Source: Planctomycetes bacterium UBA2386
GTDB lineage: Bacteria > Planctomycetota > UBA1135 > UBA2386
DNA: 7,428 bases
Reading direction: 5' to 3'
Assembly: GCA_002343845.1 (NCBI GenBank)
Contig: DDSQ01000187.1
Coordinates: 1-7,428 of the forward strand
Below, in pieces: positions 1 through 6,865 of this stretch (position 1 is its first letter; every line of letters begins with the position of its first letter). The position numbers were made by a program, and so were the translations under genes. Below the pieces are notes generated by a model. The model was not told the DNA's origin. It did no database searches and saw only the letters and a program-made list of their open reading frames with translations.

Positions 1-1068
<1,068 letters not shown>

Positions 1069-1080
1069 GCCGGCCCGGTC

Positions 1081-1095
1081 GCAAGGCCCGTGCCA
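1081..1095 (-). promoter_or_regulatory. Sigma-54 (-24/-12) promoter in front of the activator gene
   Basis: Read on the minus strand the site is TGGCACG-GGCC-TTGC, which matches every fixed position of the sigma-54 consensus TGGCACG-N4-TTGC, including the strict 10-base gap between the GG and GC dinucleotides. Counting from the -12 C at 1081, transcription would start near 1069, one base before ATG 1068. That implies a leaderless message or a start codon further down. The match is seen directly; activity is inferred. Confidence 0.62.
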
Positions 1096-1174
1096 GCGGG
1101 GACGCCGCGCCGCGGTGCACGAGAGCAGGCGCGTGAACGGGCGACAACCGGGATGACAGCCGTGCAGGGACCCT

Positions 1175-2284
1175 TCAAGCGGCCCCGCGAGAGTCCGGCT
1201 CTGGCCTGGGTTGGCCGCCGATGCCGGCCTGGCGGCCGTGGAACCCGGTGGCGGCAGGCTGCGCCTTGACGCCTTGACAAGGGTGGCGGTGCCGCGCCGC
1301 CAGCGTGGCTGCTTCCTGTGCCACCGCCGCGCGCAAGCTCGCCGGCGCGAGCACCTCCAATTCGGTGCCCAGGCGCAGCAGCTGCCGCGCGGCGTCGGCC
1401 TCGGCCTCGATGGGCAGCTCGCACTCGAGCCAGCCGGCGGCGCCCTGCGCCCCGGGCGCCGGGCGCTGCGTGCGAAGCGCTTCCTCGGCCGCTGCCGACT
1501 GCACGGCGCGCAGGATTTCCATCCCTTGCGGCGACAGCCGAACAGTCGCGCGCCCGGCCATGAGCCGCGACTCGAATTGCGCCACGGCCTGCGGCCAGTG
1601 CGCGGCCAGCACGAAGCCCGCGGGCCGCGGGGCCGGCTGCGGCAGCTCGCGCAGGCTGCGGATGCCACTGGCGCGGTAGGTGCGCGGCTCCACCGCGCGC
1701 CGCCCGCTGCGGGCACGCCCCAGTGGCGTGGCCACGAGGTACCAGAGGCCGGCCTTGAGGACCAGGCCCAGCGGGGCCAGCGTGCGCTCGGCCTCGCCCG
1801 CCCAGCTTTCGTAGCGCACGCGGATGCGCCGGCCCTGCCACACGGCGGCGGCCAGCGCGGGCAGGAGCGGCTGCGGCTCCGGCCGGTGGTACCAGGGCAG
1901 GGGATCGACGTGGAAGCGCTCGGCGATAAGCGCCGCATCGGCCGCGGCATCGGGCGGCAGGCTGGCCAGCAGCTTGAGCTGCACATCGGCCGCCTCGACG
2001 CCGAGCCCGAGGTCGCGTGCGGCGCTGCGCAGGCCGGCCAGCGGCACGCCGCGCGCCTCGGACGGGCTGAGCCCGGTGAGGGGCATGCGCCAGCCCCGCT
2101 CGAGCACCAGGCCGCCGCCGCGCCCACGCTGGGCGTGCACCGGCACGCCCGCGGCGCTGAGCGCATCGAGATCGCGGTAGACCGTGCGCACCGACACCTC
2201 GAACTCGCGCGCGAGCTCGGCGGCGCTCACGCGGCCGCGCAGCTGCAGGCGAAGCAGGATGGAGAGCAGGCGACTGGATTGCAT
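1175..2284 (-). CDS. HTH/WYL-domain transcriptional regulator (YafY/DeoR-like)
   Basis: This is a DNA-binding regulator of 369 residues when read from ATG 2284. The N-terminal winged helix-turn-helix (~1-60) carries the family pattern [10 protein letters not shown], then [20 protein letters not shown] and the glycine-rich wing RGRGGGL. The WYL domain (~135-215) has its signature as GLWYLVAT (W181, Y182, L183) and the following [11 protein letters not shown] strand. A WCX-type C-terminal domain reaches about residue 333. WYL domains are thought to bind small ligands or nucleic acid; many members regulate the divergently transcribed neighbour. ATG 2284 is preferred to in-frame ATG 2305 because family members begin at the MQxSRLL motif and a possible promoter covers 2292-2320. 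The last ~36 residues (RNA 1285 to 1178) are Gly/Pro/Gln-rich and lie beyond the usual family end, suggesting a lost stop codon. The sigma-54 activator follows 106 bp downstream on the same strand. The family is certain; the target and ligand are unknown. Confidence 0.92.
   Translation of the reverse strand: MQSSRLLSILLRLQLRGRVSAAELAREFEVSVRTVYRDLDALSAAGVPVHAQRGRGGGLVLERGWRMPLTGLSPSEARGVPLAGLRSAARDLGLGVEAADVQLKLLASLPPDAAADAALIAERFHVDPLPWYHRPEPQPLLPALAAAVWQGRRIRVRYESWAGEAERTLAPLGLVLKAGLWYLVATPLGRARSGRRAVEPRTYRASGIRSLRELPQPAPRPAGFVLAAHWPQAVAQFESRLMAGRATVRLSPQGMEILRAVQSAAAEEALRTQRPAPGAQGAAGWLECELPIEAEADAARQLLRLGTELEVLAPASLRAAVAQEAATLAARHRHPCQGVKAQPAATGFHGRQAGIGGQPRPEPDSRGAA
1213..1237. repeat. 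Perfect 7-bp inverted repeat, candidate enhancer (UAS) for the sigma-54 promoter
   Basis: GGCCGCC (1213-1219) is mirrored by GGCGGCC (1231-1237) around an 11-base centre. The centre lies about 155 bp upstream of the predicted sigma-54 start, within the usual 80-200 bp range of activator binding sites. It sits inside the 3' end of the WYL regulator gene. In DNA this GC-rich a 7-bp match can arise by chance, and it could instead be an mRNA hairpin. Confidence 0.25.
1263..1282. repeat. Tandem 8-bp direct repeat overlapping a short palindrome
   Basis: GCCTTGAC occurs twice back to back (1263-1270 and 1271-1278). The second copy runs into CCTTG-A-CAAGG (1272-1282), an 11-bp palindrome with an unpaired centre. 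It lies in the coding tail of the WYL regulator, about 200 bp upstream of the predicted sigma-54 start. Its role is unknown; a protein-binding site is possible. Confidence 0.3.
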
Positions 2285-2545
2285 GGCGTCGAGAATAGCT
2301 GACATCGGATGGCATGTTTACGGGCGCAGCATGGCCTCATGTCCGAAGTCCGAAGCGCACGCCCAGTCGCCGCAGGCGAGACAGCCTTGCCCCGGCGCTT
2401 CGGCCCAGTGGTCGTCGCCCCGGCCATTGCCGCGGCAGAGCCCGCTGTCCGTCGCCGTTGGCTTCTGGCCGCAGCGGCAGCGCTCGCCGTCCCCGCAGCC
2501 CTCACCGCCACGGCTTCATCCCCAACCGACGCCAGACAACGCACC
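2285..2545. promoter_or_regulatory. Divergent intergenic region between the WYL regulator and the DUF1579-like gene
   Basis: These 261 bp separate the two divergent genes if both short starts are right. Besides the possible regulator promoter, the region holds a tandem 7-mer (GTCCGAA at 2341-2347 and 2348-2354) and an ACAT-N8-ATGT inverted motif around 2303-2318, both plausible operator elements. The plus strand is open in one frame throughout, so part may instead encode an N-terminal extension of the downstream protein. No strong plus-strand -35/-10 pair was found. Confidence 0.35.
2292..2320 (-). promoter_or_regulatory. Possible sigma-70 promoter of the WYL regulator
   Basis: On the minus strand TAAACA (2320-2315, 4 of 6 to TTGACA) and TATTCT (2297-2292, 4 of 6 to TATAAT) are separated by exactly 17 bases. 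The predicted start near 2285 falls next to ATG 2284, implying a leaderless or nearly leaderless message, and it would exclude ATG 2305 as the start. The hexamers are only moderate matches, but this AT-rich patch stands out in its surroundings. Confidence 0.33.
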
Positions 2546-3070
2546 ATGCTCGACGACAGCCACCTCGAAACGGATCCGCCGCGGCTGGATCCGGTCCCCG
2601 CGATTCCCGCGGCGCCGGCACCGGGCCGGCCGGGAGACTTCGCCTTCCTCGATGGCCACTGGCACATCCGCCACCTCAAGCGCCGCGGCGAGAGCTGGGA
2701 CCGCTTCGAGGGCGAGGCACGCTGCTGGAGCATCCTGGATGGCGTGGGCAGCGTCGAGGAGCTGTTGATCCCCGCGCGCCAGTTCAGCGGCCTGGGCCTG
2801 CGGCTGCTCGACGTGGAGAAACGCCTGTGGAACGACCACTGGGTCAACGCCAAGAGCGGCGTCGTGGGCGTACCGGGCCTGCAAGGGGGCTTCGACGGCG
2901 GCGTGGGGCTGTTCCCCTCCACCTACGAGGACAACGGCAAGACCCTGAATGCCATGGGCATCTGGGACCACATCGCGCCCGGGCAATGCCGCTGGCGGCA
3001 GGTGTACTCCGCTGACGGCGGTCGCACGTGGCAGCACGACTGGGTGATGCACTGGCGGCGCAAGGCCTGA
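2546..3070 (+). CDS. DUF1579-like conserved protein of unknown function
   Basis: This 174-residue protein (from ATG 2546) resembles small proteins annotated as DUF1579 or hypothetical. Recognisable features are the opening DFAFLDGHWHIRHLKR (31-46), the central GVGSVEELLIP, the GLQGGFDGGVGLF block (111-123) and the closing YSADGGRTWQHDWVMHW (154-170). Tryptophans and glycines are spaced as in a lipocalin-like beta-barrel. No catalytic residues can be assigned. The reading frame is open back to ATG 2309, and ATG 2339 would add a 69-residue extension containing a signal-like stretch (RRRWLLAAAAALAVPAAL). I chose 2546 because the homology-like part begins just after it and the codons before it have weaker G/C third positions, but no clear ribosome site precedes it. 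If 2339 is the true start the protein would be exported. The gene is divergent from the WYL regulator and may be its target. A 5-bp stem (3071-3075 with 3084-3088) follows the stop, with no T-run. Confidence 0.75.
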   Translation: MLDDSHLETDPPRLDPVPAIPAAPAPGRPGDFAFLDGHWHIRHLKRRGESWDRFEGEARCWSILDGVGSVEELLIPARQFSGLGLRLLDVEKRLWNDHWVNAKSGVVGVPGLQGGFDGGVGLFPSTYEDNGKTLNAMGIWDHIAPGQCRWRQVYSADGGRTWQHDWVMHWRRKA

Positions 3071-3640
3071 GGGCTCGTGGCGCAGCCCGGTGCGAAAGCC
3101 GGCGTATCGAGATCGGCGGGTCCATCCCCGATCTTGGAGCGGCACCTCGCCCACCCTGTTGACGTACGGGGGCCGGCCGCGGCGGCCGATGTGGCAGAGG
3201 TGCGCGTGGCCGATGCCGTCGAACAGGGGCGATGGCGTGCCCAGGCGGAACAGCGGTTCACCCAGTCGCTGGGCAGCTCGGCCGGCCGGCATGCGAGCGG
3301 GTCTTCGGCGGGCAGGCCCGCAGCGCGCTCTTCGTGGTGGTCACGGCGGCCACCCGCGCGGTAACCATCCCAGCCAGGGACTGGCCGCCGAGCATGGCGT
3401 CCCCCGGCCGGCTGCGCAACCGGGTCCGCGCCATGCGCCTCACTGCCCGAATGGACGGCGCGCCCTGGTGCGGGTGGCCCGGGCGGCCTGCTTCTCTCCA
3501 GGCTCCGCGCCACCTATTCGCGGTGGATCCCGCTCCCGGGAGTCGTGGCGTCGCCGGCCACAACACGGAGAAGCCGCATGAGGGCGCCGGGCCGCTCCCA
3601 AGCGCTGATACCGGACCCCTTCAAGGGCGAAGGTTCTCCC
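3071..3640. other. Gene-free stretch, possibly degraded coding DNA
   Basis: No open frame in these 570 bp has a recognisable product on either strand. There are small inverted repeats (CCACC/GGTGG at 3510-3526; CTCCCGGGAG at about 3532-3541), but no terminator with a T-run and no RNA gene. Two plus-strand fragments in different frames (about 3158-3270, and about 3298-3370 reading VFGGQARSALFVVVTAATRAV) vaguely recall the end of SMP-30/gluconolactonase-type proteins (FGGxxRxTLFVVTA). That resemblance is weak and is treated as a hypothesis only. Confidence 0.4.
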
Positions 3641-4240
3641 GTGAGCCCCAGGCGTCCCCGCCTCACCCTGCGTCGCCGGGCCGCCGCCCCGGCGGCCGCA
3701 TCGCTGTCCGCCAACGCGGCCTTCGAGATCACCGTCGACACCAGCGGTGATGTCGCCTACCAGAGCCGCTTCTGCGCCGCCGAGACCTTCTGGGTGTCGG
3801 TGATCACTGGCTGCAAACCCGCGTCTCGCTCACCGGCTTGACGATCGACGCATCGGTCCTGCTCATCGACGGCGCGGGCTTCCGCCTGGCCCAGGCTGGC
3901 CCGCTCACGAGCGCCGTTGACGGTGGCCTGCGGTACACGACGCGGGGCCTCATGGCGTTCGACAGTGGCGCCATCGCCGGCCTGGGCAGTTCGCTGGCCG
4001 ACGTGATCAAGCACGCGATGGCGCACGTGATCGGCTCCGGCTCCTGGTGGGAGGCCAACGACCGGTACGTCGCGGGCGGCGGCCCGTACGAGGGCCGGTC
4101 CGCGCTGAACATGCGGACGACCGAGTCCAAACAGTCGAGCGCCACGTTCGCGCCGGTCGAGCTGGGCGCCTTCGCCGGCACACGAGGCGCCCGCTGGAAC
4201 GAGGTCGCCCATGGCGTCGGTCTCACCGGCCAGTGCCAGC
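3641..4240 (+). pseudogene. Decayed leishmanolysin-like (M8-type) secreted zinc metalloprotease
   Basis: The 5' part reads from GTG 3641, with a ribosome site AAGGGCGAAGG ending 7 bases upstream. It starts with an Arg-rich n-region, an Ala-rich core and a cleavage-like ANA, then FEITVDTSGDVAYQSRF. This frame stops at TGA 3839. The adjacent frame continues the same family from about 3814: TRVSLTGLTIDASV, then AQAGPLTSAVDGG, TTRGLMAFDSG and ATFAPVELG. One base appears to have been lost around 3811-3817 (an ancestral GYQTGVSLTGL would be restored by adding a C). The zinc motif, normally HEMAHVIGFG, reads HAMAHVIGSG (4012 onward), so the catalytic glutamate is alanine. The usual GHWNE reads ARWNE (4192), removing a probable third zinc ligand. 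Similarity fades after GLTG near 4230, and the C-terminal part, often with a sorting anchor in such proteins, is gone. Several independent lesions point to real decay, not a single sequencing error. The gene converges on the acylase gene. Start and end are approximate. Confidence 0.8.
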
Positions 4241-4277
4241 GGTCGTGGCTGGTCGACGGGCTTGCGCCGGGGCTCGC

Positions 4278-4289
4278 GGCGCCGGCGCC
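4278..4289. repeat. 12-bp perfect palindrome just after the acylase stop codon
   Basis: GGCGCCGGCGCC lies two bases beyond the acylase TGA (4293-4291) and between the converging acylase gene and metalloprotease remnant. It could form a GC-rich hairpin, but it has no spare loop bases and no T-run, so a terminator role is weak and chance is possible in this base composition. Confidence 0.25.
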
Positions 4290-4290
4290 A

Positions 4291-6642
4291 TCACGGCCGC
4301 GTCAGCCTGAGCACCTCACCGATGCGCGTCTTCACGATGTCCTCGGCGTGGAACGGCAGCACCGGCAGCTGCTTGCGCGAGAACAGCCGCATCTGGTCGT
4401 TCGCGTGGGGCGACTGCGGGTCGGTCGACTGCCCGTAGGTCAGCACCGCCTGCACGACCGGGCCACGTTCGTCGAACGTGACCGACTGCAGGTAGCTCGT
4501 GCCGTAGTCGATCGGCAGCCCGCGAGCGGAGATCCCCGGCGCGAACTGGTTGCCCAGGTTGTTCAGCACGCCCTCGAACTCGTCGCCGCCGTGCAGCGCG
4601 ATCGGCTCGCCGGTGATCTGCGGCCGCTGCACGGTGCCCAGCGACGCATCGAGTGCGAATCCCGCGCGTCGCACGTCGGTGACGGCCTTCGACAGCGCAT
4701 CCCACACGCGGCCGGCCACGGCAGGATCGGCCATCTTCAGCCCCGCCGGCGTCGCGACCGGCTGCGCGGGGTCGAACGCGACGCGGTGTACGCCGGGGAT
4801 CTCGCGCGCCGTGCGCCAGAACTCGCGGAACAGGTGGGCGCCGCGCGCCTCGACCTCGTTCGTGCTGTCCCAGGCAGCCAGTGCGGCACAGCCGTCTCGG
4901 GCGTCGGCATTGGCCGGGGGCGCGCTGCCGCAGGCGGCCAGCAGATCCGGAAGCACCACCTGGGCCATGAAGTTGCGGTTGGCGAGCATGGCCGCCTGGG
5001 CTGCCCGTGGCGTGACCTTGCCGCGCGCGAGCAGTGCGGGCACCTCCTGCAGCCCGGAGCGTGTGCGCGGCCGCGTGACGATCGGCTCGCCGACCAGCGG
5101 CGAGATGCCACCGAATCGATGGGCCGGGTTCGTGAAGTGGAAGCTGTCGTTGCTGTTGTGCACCCAGTCGCTGCGCACGACCTTGGGCATGCGCTCGAAC
5201 GGAATGGCTCCCGGCTGCGCCGACGAGGCGTCGTGCCGCCAGTCGCAGGCCGACTGGCTGCCGTCCAGGACGACCAGGCCAGCGGCGCGCCGCAACGCAC
5301 GCGCCGGCGCACTGGGCGCGCAGCGCTCGAGGTGGGCGGCGTCGACGTCGGGCACGGTGCTGACATCGGCGTACAGCACGTTGCCGTGGCGGTCGGCGGC
5401 GATCGTGTTGACCCACGGCGTGCCGAGGGTCTTCAACGCGTCGCGGAGCCCCGCGACGTCGCGGGCTGCGGCCTGCGCGAGGTACACGTCCACGGCGCGC
5501 GCCTGGCCGGCATTGACGTCCTTCAGCGCGTAGGCCCGGCTGGGGCTCCACGTCAGGCCGGCGCGCGGCACGACGACCACGGGGCCCCAGAGCGTCGACC
5601 AGACGGTGTGGGTCTTGTCGGCAAGGCTCCCGTCGGGCTGGCGCACCGCGATGCGCACGTTGCGCGAGCTCATCTTGCGTGGCTGGCCGTCGACCAGGTA
5701 GCTCGTCGGGTCACCCGGCACCAACGCGAGCTCGTGCAGCGTGAAACGCTTGCCGGTCGACACCGTGTTCGACCAGGCGACGTCCGAGTTGAAGCCGATG
5801 CTGAGCATCGGGAACAGGCCGATCGCCGCGCCCATCGCGTCGAGCCGCCCCGGCACGCTCAGGTGCACCTGCCAGAAGCGGTTCACCCCGGACCACGGGA
5901 AGTGCGGGTTGCCGATCAGCAGCCCGCGGCCGTTGGCGGTGACGTCGCGGCCGAAGGCCCAGGCGTTCGATCCGAGCGGGCTGTCGAGCAGGCCGGCCTC
6001 GCGCATCGCGGCGGCGGCATCGGCCGCCGTCACCTGCGGCGCGACCGCGGCGCCCTGCCGGGGCGGCGGCGCGGCGCCGAGCAGCGCATCGGCGAGCGCG
6101 GCCACGCCGGCCTGCGTCATCGTGATCTCGGTGCTGCGGCGGTGGTCCTCCGCGGTCATCGGCCGCACCCACGGTTGGCCGTTGCAGGTCGCCGGCAGGC
6201 GACCTGCATGATCGGCAAGGTATCGGTTGTAGCCGGCAACGTAGCCTCGCGCCAGCGCCTGGGCGTCGGCGCTCGCGTCGCGTGTCCAGCTGCGGGCCAG
6301 CGCCGCGTCGTCCATGTGCGCGGCGACGAAGAGATCGATCTGCTCGTTGGGCAGCAGGCGGCGGCCCAGAAGGCCGCGAGCAGAGGGCCCGAACCAGCGC
6401 GAACGCTCGCCGCGGGCCGTGACCATCTGGTCGGCGACCATGCAGACGTTGTCCTGGGCGTAGGCATAGGCCAGCCCGTAGGCCAGCGTCTCCAGCTCCG
6501 GTGCGTCGACGTGAGCGACGCCGTGGGCGGTTCGCTGGATCGTCGCGGTGCGGGGCTCCGGGCCGCTGACGCGGGTTGCGCAGGCGGTGAGCAGGGCCGC
6601 GCCGAGCGCCGCCAGCGCCACGGTCTTCGTACGGGGGGTCAT
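4291..6642 (-). CDS. Penicillin-acylase-family N-terminal nucleophile hydrolase (AHL/aculeacin acylase-like), lipoprotein
   Basis: This amidohydrolase removes acyl chains from amides; relatives cleave acyl-homoserine lactone signals, lipopeptides or penicillins. It is 783 residues from ATG 6642, chosen because GAGGAG lies 6 bases upstream and a lipoprotein signal follows at once: hydrophobic core then LLTAC with Cys21, so it is probably membrane-anchored on the periplasmic side. The alpha chain and spacer run to Gly224. Self-cleavage would expose Ser225 in GSNAWAF as the catalytic nucleophile. Relative to Ser225, His247 (NPHFPW) is beta-23 and Val294 (SNTVST) is beta-70, exactly the PvdQ spacing; the HNSNDS motif (Asn496, beta-272) fits the oxyanion-hole asparagine. 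Length agrees with PvdQ-type enzymes. The substrate cannot be read from sequence, and no LuxI/LuxR genes are in view. The frame is open upstream to 7095, but that part is antisense to the threonine aldolase gene and is not coding. The gene looks intact and stands alone. Confidence 0.94.
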   Translation of the reverse strand: MTPRTKTVALAALGAALLTACATRVSGPEPRTATIQRTAHGVAHVDAPELETLAYGLAYAYAQDNVCMVADQMVTARGERSRWFGPSARGLLGRRLLPNEQIDLFVAAHMDDAALARSWTRDASADAQALARGYVAGYNRYLADHAGRLPATCNGQPWVRPMTAEDHRRSTEITMTQAGVAALADALLGAAPPPRQGAAVAPQVTAADAAAAMREAGLLDSPLGSNAWAFGRDVTANGRGLLIGNPHFPWSGVNRFWQVHLSVPGRLDAMGAAIGLFPMLSIGFNSDVAWSNTVSTGKRFTLHELALVPGDPTSYLVDGQPRKMSSRNVRIAVRQPDGSLADKTHTVWSTLWGPVVVVPRAGLTWSPSRAYALKDVNAGQARAVDVYLAQAAARDVAGLRDALKTLGTPWVNTIAADRHGNVLYADVSTVPDVDAAHLERCAPSAPARALRRAAGLVVLDGSQSACDWRHDASSAQPGAIPFERMPKVVRSDWVHNSNDSFHFTNPAHRFGGISPLVGEPIVTRPRTRSGLQEVPALLARGKVTPRAAQAAMLANRNFMAQVVLPDLLAACGSAPPANADARDGCAALAAWDSTNEVEARGAHLFREFWRTAREIPGVHRVAFDPAQPVATPAGLKMADPAVAGRVWDALSKAVTDVRRAGFALDASLGTVQRPQITGEPIALHGGDEFEGVLNNLGNQFAPGISARGLPIDYGTSYLQSVTFDERGPVVQAVLTYGQSTDPQSPHANDQMRLFSRKQLPVLPFHAEDIVKTRIGEVLRLTRP

Positions 6643-6648
6643 CGACGT

Positions 6649-6654
6649 CTCCTC
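6649..6654 (-). promoter_or_regulatory. Ribosome binding site of the acylase gene
   Basis: GAGGAG on the minus strand, 6 bases before ATG 6642. It decides the start against the 151-codon in-frame upstream extension. A few bases further upstream a GCCGCG/CGCGGC stem (6663-6679, 5-base loop) would lie in the leader if transcription begins near 6680, just below a weak -10-like TACAGT (6693-6688); no matching -35 was found. Confidence 0.7.
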
Positions 6655-6721
6655 GGGAAGGGGCCGCGGCAGACGCGGCACCTCCCGACTGTAGCCCCCG
6701 CCGCGTCCGTCGACCCTGACA

Positions 6722-6743
6722 CCGGCCGCGCCGGCGCGGCCGG
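6722..6743. repeat. 22-bp perfect palindrome in the divergent acylase/ltaE intergenic region
   Basis: Bases 6722-6743 equal their own reverse complement over all 22 positions, built of CCGGCCGCG-type blocks around a central CCGG. It lies 80 bp from the acylase start and 123 bp from the ltaE start. It could be an operator for a dimeric regulator or a cruciform/hairpin; a purely G/C composition also makes it partly a by-product of base content. A direct repeat GTTCGCG (6799-6805 and 6808-6814) lies closer to ltaE. Confidence 0.5.
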
Positions 6744-6865
6744 CGAACTCATGGCCCCGGACCGCAAGCTGCCGGGCCGTTGTCATCGTGGATGTCGCGT
6801 TCGCGAGGTTCGCGCCGGGTTGCGCCGCCCGCGAGACGTGTCCGGCCTTGCGGTGAAATAGGCGG

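Noticed and set aside
1211..2302. A 363-codon open frame antisense to the WYL regulator
   Set aside because: It mirrors the regulator gene in a high-GC genome and has no recognisable motif.
2516..3513. Minus-strand open frames across the DUF1579-like gene and the gene-free stretch
   Set aside because: They oppose a gene with conserved-looking protein sequence, and the pieces beyond 3070 show no family motif.
3757..4226. Two minus-strand frames of 140-151 codons opposite the metalloprotease remnant
   Set aside because: The plus strand carries recognisable protease family segments; the minus-strand translations have no recognisable features.
6780..6860. Possible ltaE promoter with TTGTCA at 6780-6785
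   Set aside because: The -35-like hexamer is good, but no acceptable -10 lies 16-19 bases downstream.
3838..6861. A 1007-codon open frame on the plus strand
   Set aside because: Only its first ~130 codons are meaningful (the metalloprotease remnant). The rest is antisense to the well-supported acylase gene and is Arg/Gly/Val/His-rich, a known artefact of high-GC codon bias.
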